Source of the DNA: Gammaproteobacteria bacterium
GTDB taxonomy: Bacteria; Pseudomonadota; Gammaproteobacteria; Pseudomonadales; Halieaceae
Assembly: GCA_002748505.1 (NCBI GenBank)
Contig: PDSN01000129.1
Coordinates: forward strand, 1 to 12,603
Length of the DNA stretch: 12,603 nucleotides
Reading direction: 5' to 3'
Position numbers and translations under genes: made by a program
The notes under the pieces: generated by a model
The model's input: the letters and a program-made list of their open reading frames with translations, nothing else
Database searches by the model: none
Told to the model about the DNA's origin: nothing
Shown here: one piece after another, positions 1 through 7,000 of the stretch
Position numbering within the stretch: the stretch's first letter is position 1
How the letters are laid out: each line of letters begins with the position of its first letter

Positions 1-98
1 TGATCGCACCTATTGCGATGGAAGAAGGTCTGCGCTTCGCGATTCGCGAAGGTGGTCGTACTGTTGGCGCCGGTGTTGTCGCCAAGATTATCGAGTAA
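1..98 (+). CDS. tuf: Elongation factor Tu, C-terminal end only (partial)
   Basis: This is the last 31 codons and TAA stop of an elongation factor Tu gene, cut by the left edge of the window. The reading frame begins at base 3 and translates to a stretch containing [20 protein letters not shown], the hallmark end of EF-Tu beta-barrel domain 3, and it finishes with VVAKIIE. EF-Tu is the cytoplasmic GTPase that carries aminoacyl-tRNA to the ribosomal A site; domain 3 contacts tRNA and EF-Ts. Gammaproteobacteria often have two tuf copies. The copy next to secE is usually called tufB, but the A/B label is inferred from position only. The family assignment is essentially certain, although the GTPase domain lies outside the window. 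Confidence 0.97.
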
Positions 99-110
99 GT
101 CGGTCTCGAT

Positions 111-169
111 CAAAGCCTCTCGCGAGGCTTTGCTATGACAAGCCGAGCGGTTTTTTGACTGCTCGGCTT
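111..169 (+). terminator. Two tandem hairpins after tuf, possible terminator or processing signal
   Basis: Two perfect stems follow the tuf stop codon. The first pairs 111-119 with 124-132 (9 bp, TCGC tetraloop). The second pairs 140-148 with 161-169 (9 bp), and a G-U plus a G-C pair can extend it inwards. Neither is directly followed by a good T run: the only T6 (151-156) sits inside the loop of the second stem, and another T5 starts at 184. They may act as a weak terminator for tuf or as a processing point upstream of the tRNA. The stems are directly visible; the function is inferred. Confidence 0.5.
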
Positions 170-192
170 CGTTGTCTGCACTGTTTTTATAC

Positions 193-268
<76 letters not shown>

Positions 269-338
269 TTTTTTATGGCAGCAAAACGCATCCGGTATTA
301 AGGCACTGCGTTTAACGAAAAATCGAAGGACTGTTTGC

Positions 339-749
339 ATGAATTCAGAAGCCCAGACTCCAAATCGTTCTGATGGCGTTATGTGGGCGCTGGTTGCAAT
401 TATTGTGGCCCTGGGCGTATGGGGAAATAGCTATTTTGCCAGTGATGTGACGTTTACTTTGATGGGTGAGACCTATCACGTTGCAGCGGTATCTTTGCTT
501 TATCGCGTGTTGGTGTTGTTGGCGCTGGCGGCATTGGCGGGTTTTCTCGCGCTTAAAACCGCTAAAGGTGAATCGTTTTGGGAGCTGATTAAAGGCTCGC
601 GCAACGAAATCCGCAAAGTGGTGTGGCCCACACGTCAAGAGTCCACACAGACAACACTGATCGTTGTCGCTTTTGTTATTGTGGTGGCTTTGCTGTTGTG
701 GGGTTTGGATGGCCTGCTTAGCTGGCTGATTTCCATGGTCATTGGTTAA
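339..749 (+). CDS. secE: Protein translocase subunit SecE
   Basis: SecE is the small integral membrane subunit of the SecYEG translocon; it clamps and stabilises SecY in the inner membrane. The 136-aa product has three hydrophobic segments at about residues 14-34, 48-72 and 106-133, the three-helix form typical of Gammaproteobacteria (E. coli SecE is 127 aa). The conserved cytoplasmic amphipathic stretch and hinge lie at about 86-100 (NEIRKVVWPTRQE), followed by WGLDGLL in the last helix; both closely resemble E. coli. The ATG start has a GAAGGA ribosome binding site (325-330) 8 nt upstream. nusG follows after 19 nt, so the two are almost certainly co-transcribed, as is usual for secE-nusG. 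Confidence 0.97.
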   Translation: MNSEAQTPNRSDGVMWALVAIIVALGVWGNSYFASDVTFTLMGETYHVAAVSLLYRVLVLLALAALAGFLALKTAKGESFWELIKGSRNEIRKVVWPTRQESTQTTLIVVAFVIVVALLLWGLDGLLSWLISMVIG

Positions 750-768
750 GGCGTAAAGGGGATAGTTC

Positions 769-1302
769 ATGGCAAAGCGCTGGTATGTCGTTCACGCCTA
801 CTCCGGCTTTGAAAAAAAGGTCGCCGCGGCTTTAAAAGAGCGTATCGAGCTGCATCAAATGCAAGATCGTTTTGGCGATGTGCTGGTGCCCACCGAAGAA
901 GTGGTGGAAATGCGCGGCGGACAAAAGCGTCGCAGTGAACGCAAGTTTTTCCCGGGTTATGTGCTGGTGCAAATGGAGCTGGACGACGACACCTGGCACT
1001 TGGTGAAAGAAACCCCGCGTGTGATGGGTTTTATCGGCGGTAAGGCCGATGCGCCCGCGCCGATCACCGAAGCGGAAGCCAATGCGATTTTACAGCGCAT
1101 TGAAGACGGTACCGAGAAGCCGCGTCCCAAGACAATGTTCGAGCCCGGCGAGATGGTGCGGGTTATCGATGGGCCGTTTAATGACTTTAACGGCGTTGTA
1201 GAAGAGGTAAATTACGAAAAGAGTCGCCTGCGTGTCGCAGTGTTGATTTTTGGGCGCTCCACTCCGGTGGAGTTGGAATTCGGTCAGGTCGAAAAGTCCT
1301 GA
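769..1302 (+). CDS. nusG: Transcription termination/antitermination factor NusG
   Basis: NusG is the universal elongation factor that binds RNA polymerase through its N-terminal domain. Its C-terminal KOW domain contacts Rho or ribosomal protein S10. The 177-aa product (E. coli 181) has an NGN domain at about 4-115, with RWYVVHAYSGFEKKV at the start and FFPGYVLVQM at 60-69. The KOW domain spans about 125-177, with PGEMVRVIDGPFNDFNG and the ending FGRSTPVELEFGQVEK. The ATG start has AAGGGGA (756-762) 6 nt upstream. It lies 19 nt after secE. The next gene, rplK, is separated by a 172-nt structured leader, suggesting regulation separate from secE-nusG. No truncation or missing motif is apparent. 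Confidence 0.98.
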   Translation: MAKRWYVVHAYSGFEKKVAAALKERIELHQMQDRFGDVLVPTEEVVEMRGGQKRRSERKFFPGYVLVQMELDDDTWHLVKETPRVMGFIGGKADAPAPITEAEANAILQRIEDGTEKPRPKTMFEPGEMVRVIDGPFNDFNGVVEEVNYEKSRLRVAVLIFGRSTPVELEFGQVEKS

Positions 1303-1474
1303 CCTTGAAATTACAGGCCTTTTGCTTTCCCTCCTTTTCGGGGAGATTGGGGGTAGGAGGTCTTTACGCGGCAGGTTTTAGCTTTCAGTGTGAGCCTGCC
1401 AAACCTTAATGACGGCTGCGCCGTCCAATGGGGAGCTGCGATAACAAGCAGCGCTTGTACCCGGGAGAGTCATC
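1303..1474 (+). promoter_or_regulatory. Structured rplK leader, candidate L1 autoregulatory site
   Basis: This 172-nt gap holds several possible RNA stems: CTCCTT 1331-1336 with GGGGAG 1340-1345 (two wobbles), GGCAGG 1370-1375 with CCTGCC 1395-1400, GACGGC 1411-1416 with GCCGTC 1420-1425 (3-nt loop), and GCTGC 1435-1439 with GCAGC 1448-1452. Around the last stem, GGG 1431-1433 can pair with CCC 1460-1462, giving two helices separated by an asymmetric internal loop just before the rplK ribosome binding site GGGAGAG (1463-1469). In E. coli, L1 binds this leader and represses the L11-L1 operon, and its target has two short helices around an asymmetric loop. The stems are visible; assigning L1 binding is inference. 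I found no convincing promoter or T-tract terminator here. Confidence 0.5.
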
Positions 1475-1906
1475 ATGGCTAAGAAAGTCGAAGCTTATAT
1501 CAAGCTGCAAGTGCCTGCAGGTCAGGCCAACCCCAGTCCACCCGTTGGTCCCGCTCTGGGTCAGCACGGTGTGAACATCATGGAATTCTGTAAGGCGTTT
1601 AACGCGGAGACCCAGGGTCTTGAGCCCGGTCTGCCCACGCCTGTTGTGATTACGGTTTACAACGATCGCAGCTTCACTTTTGTGAAGAAAACACCACCTG
1701 CGGCTGTGCTGTTGCGCAAAGCGGCAAAAATCAAGTCCGGTTCCGCCACGCCTAACACCAAGAAAGTGGGCAAGGTAAACCGTGCCCAGTTGGAAGAAAT
1801 CGCCGAAGCGAAGTGGCCAGATTTGACGGCTGCTGATATGGACGCAGCCGTGCGCACCATCGCTGGCAGCGCCCGCTCTGCGGGTATCGAAGTGGAGGGA
1901 GTGTAA
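1475..1906 (+). CDS. rplK: 50S ribosomal protein L11
   Basis: L11 (uL11) binds the GTPase-associated centre of 23S rRNA with L10-L7/L12 and is needed for factor-dependent GTPase stimulation and for RelA activation on stalled ribosomes. The 143-aa product (E. coli 142) has the N-terminal domain at about 1-70, with the proline-rich loop PSPPVGPALGQHGVNIMEF at 20-38. This is the surface where thiostrepton binds in the family. The C-terminal rRNA-binding domain runs from about 74 to the end, with TPPAAVLLRKAAKIKSGSATPN. The ATG start has GGGAGAG 5 nt upstream, and MAKK matches the family N-terminus. rplA begins only 2 nt after the stop, so translation of the two is probably coupled. Confidence 0.99.
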   Translation: MAKKVEAYIKLQVPAGQANPSPPVGPALGQHGVNIMEFCKAFNAETQGLEPGLPTPVVITVYNDRSFTFVKKTPPAAVLLRKAAKIKSGSATPNTKKVGKVNRAQLEEIAEAKWPDLTAADMDAAVRTIAGSARSAGIEVEGV

Positions 1907-1908
1907 TC

Positions 1909-2604
1909 ATGGCGAAGATGTCCAAACGCGTTCGCGCATTCAAAGAGAAAGTCGAGCCAGGCAAAGCCTACGATTTTGACGAAGCGGTTGCTCTGCTTAA
2001 GGAATTTGCCACGGCTAAGTTCAACGAGTCGGTTGAAGTGGCGGTCAACCTCGGCATCGATGCACGTAAATCCGATCAGGCTGTGCGCGGTGCGACTACC
2101 TTGCCTCACGGCACAGGCAGCGATGTGCGAGTTGCGGTATTTACTCAGGGTGAAGCAGCGGAGAAAGCCAAGGCAGCCGGTGCGGACCTGGTTGGCATGG
2201 ACGACCTTGCCGAGCAGGTAAAAGGCGGCATGATGGATTTCGACGTGGTAGTCGCCTCTCCTGATGCGATGCGTGTTGTGGGTCAGTTGGGTCAAATCCT
2301 GGGGCCTCGCGGCCTGATGCCCAACCCCAAAACCGGCACGGTTACCCCGGATGTTGAAACAGCTGTTAAAAACGCCAAAGCCGGTCAGGTGCGCTACCGT
2401 ACGGACAAAAACGGCATTATCCACGGCGGTATCGGTAAAATCAGCTTTGAGCCTGCGGCTATTCGCGGCAACTTGGAAGCAGTACTGGCCGACCTCAGGA
2501 AAGCCAAGCCCGCTGCGTCTAAAGGCGTTTATATGAAAAAACTCACCCTGTCCACCACGATGGGTCCGGGTGTGATTGTTGACCTCGCGTCATTAGAAGA
2601 TTGA
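1909..2604 (+). CDS. rplA: 50S ribosomal protein L1
   Basis: L1 (uL1) forms the mobile L1 stalk near the E site and helps deacylated tRNA leave the ribosome. In enteric bacteria it is also the translational repressor of its own rplK-rplA mRNA. The 231-aa product (E. coli 234) shows the L1 signature at about 131-149 (LGPRGLMPNPKTGTVTPDV). Domain I comes from the N- and C-terminal parts and domain II from the middle. The start MAKMSKR at 1909 is preferred over the Met three codons later because the family begins MAK(L/M) and the site GGAGGG (1894-1899), inside the rplK end, is well placed. The 2-nt gap after rplK supports coupled translation. A 288-nt structured leader follows before rplJ. Confidence 0.99.
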   Translation: MAKMSKRVRAFKEKVEPGKAYDFDEAVALLKEFATAKFNESVEVAVNLGIDARKSDQAVRGATTLPHGTGSDVRVAVFTQGEAAEKAKAAGADLVGMDDLAEQVKGGMMDFDVVVASPDAMRVVGQLGQILGPRGLMPNPKTGTVTPDVETAVKNAKAGQVRYRTDKNGIIHGGIGKISFEPAAIRGNLEAVLADLRKAKPAASKGVYMKKLTLSTTMGPGVIVDLASLED

Positions 2605-2609
2605 TAAGC

Positions 2610-2695
2610 GGCCTCGTTTGAGGTCGTTTACAAAAGCGTTTTTATCAGAGGTAACGATAAAAACGTGTGGCAAAACCTGCGGTATCGGTTTTGCC
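2610..2695 (+). promoter_or_regulatory. Three hairpins downstream of rplA, upstream of the L10 leader
   Basis: Three stems stand in a row just after rplA. GGCCTC 2610-2615 pairs with GAGGTC 2620-2625 (one wobble, GTTT loop), and C2609-G2626 adds a seventh pair. A perfect 10-bp stem joins 2637-2646 with 2656-2665 (9-nt loop). A perfect 9-bp stem joins 2669-2677 with 2687-2695 (9-nt loop) and is followed by CCTTT. None has a long T tract, so they look less like efficient terminators than processing, stability or attenuation elements between rplKA and rplJL. The pairing is visible; the role is inferred. Confidence 0.45.
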
Positions 2696-2702
2696 CCTTT
2701 GA

Positions 2703-2823
2703 AGTCTTTGGATAAGCACGACACGGTCTTGTCCCTGTTTAGCTGAACACTGAAGACTGTCAAAGACCGTAGGTGTTCGCGCAGCGGTAGCGCGCAAACT
2801 TAATGTCCTACGCAGATGGTGGA
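2703..2823 (+). promoter_or_regulatory. Ribosomal protein L10 leader (L10-L7/L12 binding region)
   Basis: The core is GACCGTAGGTG at 2765-2775 facing TCCTACGCAGATGGTGG at 2806-2822. GTAGG 2769-2773 pairs with CCTAC 2807-2811; then comes an asymmetric bulge GCAGAT 2812-2817, and ACC 2766-2768 pairs with GGT 2818-2820. This is a kink-turn-like arrangement with the conserved sequence of the known L10 leader family upstream of rplJ. An inner stem joins CGCGC 2778-2782 with GCGCG 2790-2794. In enteric bacteria the L10-L7/L12 complex binds such a leader and represses rplJL translation. An upstream arm, GTCTTTG 2704-2710, can pair with CAAAGAC 2761-2767. Recognition rests on remembered family sequence and visible pairing; no covariance search was run. 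Confidence 0.82.
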
Positions 2824-2879
2824 TTTGTTCACCGCAAGTGGTGTTGCTGATGTTTGGCAGCACTTGTTTTTACCAATCC

Positions 2880-2895
2880 AGGAGTTATTCCAGTG
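2880..2895 (+). promoter_or_regulatory. rplJ ribosome binding site and GTG start
   Basis: AGGAG at 2880-2884 lies 8 nt before GTG at 2893-2895. This strong site sets the rplJ start. An ATG 39 nt upstream (2854) is in frame but would add 13 residues not found in the L10 family. Confidence 0.9.
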
Positions 2896-3423
2896 GCAAT
2901 TGGACTCGAAGACAAAAAAGCGATCGTAGCTGAAGTTAACGAGACCGCCACCAATGCCTTGTCCTTGGTCATCGCCGATTCACGCGGTGTTGACGTAGAC
3001 GGCATGACGGCCCTGCGCAAGCAGGCTCGCGAAAGCTCAGTGACGCTTCGAGTTGTTCGAAACACACTGGCCAAGCGGGCTTTTGAAGGAACTGAATACG
3101 AGTGTGTCAACGGCGCGCTTGCTGGTCCTTCTCTGTTTGGATTTTCTATGGAAGATCCAGGTGCAGCGGCACGTCTGTTCAAGGACTTCGCCAAAGAGAA
3201 CCAGGCGTTCGAGGTGAAGGTGTTGGCGGTGGGAGGCCAGATGCTGGGTGCAGAGCAATTGGATGTGTTGGCGAAGCTGCCGACGCGCGATCAAGCACTC
3301 TCAATGCTGATGAGTGTGATGAAAGCGCCGGCGACCAAGCTGGTACAGACCATCAACGAAGTACCTGGAAAACTGGTTCGTACGCTTGCAGCGGTACGCG
3401 ATCAAAAGGAATCGGCGGCCTAA
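2893..3423 (+). CDS. rplJ: 50S ribosomal protein L10
   Basis: L10 (uL10) anchors dimers of L7/L12 to 23S rRNA next to L11, forming the stalk that recruits translation GTPases. In the family, the L10-L7/L12 complex also represses its own mRNA through the upstream leader. The 176-aa product begins MAIGLEDKKAIVAEV when read from the GTG, matching the L10 N-terminus. It has an rRNA-binding globular domain at about 1-130, including VRNTLAKRA at 55-63. A C-terminal helical tail at about 132-170 is where L7/L12 dimers dock. It is slightly longer than E. coli L10 (165 aa), the difference lying in the C-terminal half. rplL follows after 43 nt. The GTG start may lower initiation efficiency; that is inference. 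Confidence 0.98.
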   Translation: MAIGLEDKKAIVAEVNETATNALSLVIADSRGVDVDGMTALRKQARESSVTLRVVRNTLAKRAFEGTEYECVNGALAGPSLFGFSMEDPGAAARLFKDFAKENQAFEVKVLAVGGQMLGAEQLDVLAKLPTRDQALSMLMSVMKAPATKLVQTINEVPGKLVRTLAAVRDQKESAA

Positions 3424-3466
3424 TTTGGGTCTCGGTTATTAATCAACTAAACAGGAGATTAGAGTC

Positions 3467-3847
3467 ATGGCTCTGTCTAAAGACGATATCTTAAATGCAA
3501 TCGCTGAAATGAGCGTAATGGAAGTTGTTGAGCTCATCGAAGCAATGGAAGAAAAATTCGGTGTAACTGCTGCAGCCGCAGTAGCCGCAGCACCTGCAGC
3601 CGCCGCTGGCGACGCTGGCGCAGCCGCAGAAGAGCAAACCGAATTTGATGTTGTGCTGACTTCAGCTGGTGAAAAGAAAGTAAACGTGATCAAAGTTGTG
3701 CGCGCAATAACCGGTTTGGGCCTGAAGGAAGCGAAAGGTCTGGTCGATGGTGCTCCTTCACCGATCAAAGAAGGCGCTTCCAAAGAAGAAGCCGAAGACA
3801 TCAAGAAGCAGCTTGAAGAAGCAGGTGGTACTGCTGAGCTTAAGTAA
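3467..3847 (+). CDS. rplL: 50S ribosomal protein L7/L12
   Basis: L7/L12 (bL12) is the multi-copy stalk protein that contacts EF-Tu, EF-G, IF2 and RF3. The 126-aa acidic product has an N-terminal dimerisation domain at 1-32. A flexible hinge of nearly pure Ala/Gly/Pro follows at about 34-54, then the globular C-terminal domain at about 57-126. The latter carries the factor-binding surface VNVIKVVRAITGLGLKEAK (72-90) and GLVDGAP. The hinge is slightly longer than in E. coli (121 aa). The ATG has AGGAG (3453-3457) 9 nt upstream. Stalk protein is needed in several copies per ribosome, while RNA polymerase subunits are needed in far smaller amounts; this fits the attenuator just downstream. Confidence 0.99.
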   Translation: MALSKDDILNAIAEMSVMEVVELIEAMEEKFGVTAAAAVAAAPAAAAGDAGAAAEEQTEFDVVLTSAGEKKVNVIKVVRAITGLGLKEAKGLVDGAPSPIKEGASKEEAEDIKKQLEEAGGTAELK

Positions 3848-3869
3848 GCTTGGCAAGTTTAACACCTTT

Positions 3870-3900
3870 AAGGTCGGCGGGCTTAGCTCGTCGGCCTTTT
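3870..3900 (+). terminator. Intrinsic terminator/attenuator between rplL and rpoB
   Basis: A 13-bp stem pairs 3870-3882 with 3886-3898 around a 3-nt TTA loop, with three G-U wobbles and a GC-rich core. It ends in TTTT (3897-3900), followed by CCCG. It begins 22 nt after the rplL stop. The short T run suggests partial rather than full termination, in line with the well-known attenuator at this place in E. coli that reduces rpoBC transcription. Structure is seen; partial efficiency is inferred. Confidence 0.8.
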
Positions 3901-3901
3901 C

Positions 3902-3979
3902 CCGCTTTCAGCGGAAGAATATTTTGACAGGCGCGAGGCGCTTGTCACCTTAAAGCCAGACGGTGGTGATGGCCACCGT
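3902..3979 (+). promoter_or_regulatory. Hairpin cluster in the rpoB leader, candidate RNase III processing region
   Basis: Three further stems follow the attenuator. CCGCT 3902-3906 pairs with AGCGG 3910-3914. A 10-bp stem joins 3925-3934 with 3938-3947 (one G-U wobble, GAG loop). A 7-bp stem joins ACGGTGG 3960-3966 with CCACCGT 3973-3979. None is followed by a T tract. In E. coli the rplL-rpoB gap is cut by RNase III, and these stems could serve the same purpose, but that is inference and the stems are short for RNase III. A perfect TTGACA (3924-3929) overlaps the 10-bp stem, without a good -10 partner. Confidence 0.5.
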
Positions 3980-4001
3980 GCGGACACACTGCAACATTTG
4001 T

Positions 4002-4016
4002 AGGGGAGTACAGATG
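4002..4016 (+). promoter_or_regulatory. rpoB ribosome binding site and chosen ATG
   Basis: AGGGGAG at 4002-4008 lies 5 nt before ATG 4014. The frame is open further upstream to GTG 3963 and ATG 3969, but those codons fall in the 3960-3979 stem, have no ribosome binding site, and would add residues absent from RpoB proteins. The ATG at 4014 gives MAYSYTEKKRIRKDFG, the expected N-terminus. Confidence 0.93.
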
Positions 4017-7000
4017 GCCTACTCATACACTGAGAAAAAACGCATTCGCAAAGATTTCGGCACCATGCCAGAGGTGATGGACGTACCCTATTTGCTGGCG
4101 ATTCAAATGGACTCTTACCGCAAGTTCACTCAGCAGGGCACTGCTGCGGATAAACGCGGTGATTACGGTTTACACGCCGCTTTCAAGTCGGTGTTCCCTA
4201 TTGTGAGCTACAGTGGCAATGCGGCGCTGGAATATGTTGACTACAGACTGGGTACGCCCGTGTTCGATGTTAACGAATGTCAGTTGCGCGGCGTGACCTA
4301 CGCCTGCCCGCTGCGCGTCAAAGTACGCCTGATTATTTACGACAAAGACAGCTCCACCAAAACCGTTAAAGATATTAAAGAGCAGGAAGTCTACATGGGA
4401 GAAATTCCCCTGATGACTGACAACGGTACCTTCGTGGTAAACGGCACCGAGCGAGTGATCGTTTCCCAGTTGCACCGCTCCCCCGGTGTGTTTTTCGACC
4501 ACGATAAAGGTAAAACCCACAGCTCTGGTAAACTGCTTTACTCCGCGCGGGTCATTCCCTATCGCGGCTCATGGCTGGATTTTGAATTCGATCCTAAAGA
4601 TCTGGTGTTTGTGCGCATTGACCGTCGCCGCAAACTGCCCGCGACGGTTCTGCTGCGCGCGCTGGGTTATGATACCCAGGAAATTCTCGATATGTTTTAC
4701 GAGATCAACACCTTTAAGGTGGACAAAGACGGTAAGTTCTCTATGACGCTGATCCCCGAGCGCTTGCGCGGTGATGTGGCGTCGTTTGACATTAAAATTG
4801 GCCGCAAGTTGGTGGTAGAAGAGGGTCGCCGCGTGACTTCACGCCATATCCGCGAGCTGGAAAAAGCGGATGTAACAGACCTTGAGATTCCGGCTGAGTA
4901 TATTTATGGCCGCTCCCTGGCGAAAAACCTGGTGGATGAGAAGACCGGCGAAGTGCTGGTGGAATGTAATACCGAGGTAACCGGGGAAGTGCTGGCAAAG
5001 CTGGTAGAGGCCGGTGTCGACAAGGTTGAAACCATCCACACCAACGAACTGGACTGCGGTCCATTTATTTCTGAAACCCTGCGTCAGGATACCACCCGCA
5101 ACGAATTGGAAGCGCTGGTGGAAATTTACCGGATGATGCGTCCCGGTGAGCCGCCGACCAAAGAATCGGCGGAAAACCTGTTCCAAAATCTGTTTTTCTC
5201 CGCTGATCGCTACGACCTGTCCGCGGTGGGTCGTATGAAGTTCAATCGCCGACTCGGCCGCGAGAGCGCCCAGGGTGAGGGCGTTTTGGATCGTCAGGAT
5301 ATTGTCGACGTATTAAAAACCCTGGTCGCCATTCGTAACGGTAAAGGTATCGTCGATGATATCGACCACCTGGGTAACCGCCGCGTGCGCTCCGTGGGTG
5401 AAATGGCAGAGAACCAGTTCCGCGTGGGGCTGGTGCGTGTTGAGCGGGCGGTGAAAGAGCGCTTGTCCATGGCCGAAAGCGAAGGCCTGATGCCACAGGA
5501 CCTGATCAACGCCAAACCCGTAGCTGCGGCAGTGAAAGAGTTCTTTGGCTCCAGTCAGTTGTCCCAGTTTATGGATCAGAACAACCCGCTTTCGGAAGTG
5601 ACCCATAAGCGCCGTGTTTCGGCACTTGGCCCCGGCGGTTTGACCCGCGAGCGCGCGGGCTTTGAGGTGCGTGACGTGCATCCCACGCACTATGGTCGCG
5701 TGTGTCCGATTGAGACGCCTGAAGGTCCAAACATTGGTTTGATTAACTCACTGGCGACCTATGCGCGCACCAATGAGTACGGCTTCCTGGAAAGCCCCTA
5801 CCGCAAGGTGGTTGATGGCAAGGTCACGGATGATATCGAATATCTGTCGGCGATTAACGAAGCTGAGCATGTGATTGCACAGGCCTCTGCGGCAGTCGAC
5901 GAGAACAAGCAGCTCACCGAAGAACTGGTGGTTGTGCGTCACATGAACGAAACCACAGTGATGCCGCCTGAGCGTGTTGACTATATGGACGTTTCGCCCA
6001 AGCAGGTGGTGTCGGTGGCTGCGGCGCTGATTCCCTTCCTGGAGCACGACGACGCCAACCGCGCACTGATGGGTTCTAACATGCAGCGCCAGGCTGTGCC
6101 AACCCTGCGCAGTGATCGCCCGCTGGTCGGCACGGGTATGGAGCGCTACGTGGCTTCTGACTCCGGTGTGTGTGTGGTCGCCAAGCGTTCCGGTGTGATT
6201 GACTCGGTAGATGCCAGCCGCATCGTGGTGCGGGTTAAGGACGAGGAAGTGGGTGACGATCAGGCACCGGTGGATATTTACAACCTTACCAAATACACCC
6301 GTTCCAATCAGAACACCTGTATTAATCAGCGCCCCATTGTGCGCCAGGGCGACGTGATTGTGCGCGGTGATATTCTGGCGGATGGTCCCTCGGTGGATCT
6401 GGGCGAGCTGGCGCTGGGGCAAAACATGCGCATCGCGTTTATGCCCTGGAACGGTTATAACTTTGAAGACTCCATCTTAGTGTCTGAGCGTGTGGTCAAA
6501 GAAGATCGCTTCACCACCATTCACATTCAGGAGCTGACCTGTATTGCCCGCGACACCAAATTGGGGCCGGAAGAAATCACCGCCGATATTCCCAATGTCA
6601 GCGAAGGCGCGTTGGGTAAACTGGACGAGTCCGGTATCGTTTACATCGGTGCCGAGGTCGACGCCGGTGATATTCTGGTGGGCAAGGTTCAGCCCAAAGG
6701 TGAAACGCAGTTAACCCCGGAAGAGAAGCTGCTGCGCGCCATTTTCGGTGAGAAAGCCTCGGATGTTAAAGACGCCTCCCTGCGGGTGCCATCGAGCACC
6801 AAGGGTACGGTTATCGATGTGCAGGTGTTTACCCGCGATGGCCTGGAAAAAGACGCCCGCGCCCAGCAAATCGAAAAATACCAGCTCGATGAGTTCCGCA
6901 AGGACCTCAAAGAGGAGTTCCGGATTTTCGAAGATGCGATTTACGCGCGTTTGGCCAGTAAAATTGTCGGCGGTAAAGTGGTTTCCGGCGGCGATCTCAA

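Noticed and set aside
155..192. A possible promoter for tRNA-Trp/secE using TTGACT (155-160) and TTATAC (187-192)
   Set aside because: The spacing is 26 nt, far beyond the usual 16-18, TTGACT lies in a stem-loop, and transcription would start inside the tRNA.
1657..2424. A 255-codon minus-strand open frame across rplK and rplA
   Set aside because: It is a shadow of two conserved, intact ribosomal protein genes, spans their junction, and has no recognisable motif.
2854..2892. A 13-codon N-terminal extension of rplJ from an upstream ATG
   Set aside because: It has no well-placed ribosome binding site and would add residues absent from L10. The GTG at 2893 fits the family start.
3963..4013. 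A 17-codon N-terminal extension of rpoB
   Set aside because: The frame is open, but the extension starts inside a stem-loop, lacks a ribosome binding site and is not part of the RpoB family. The ATG at 4014 has a strong site and the expected N-terminus.
5748..6422. A 224-codon minus-strand open frame inside rpoB
   Set aside because: It has the same His-rich antisense composition and lies entirely within a highly conserved coding region.
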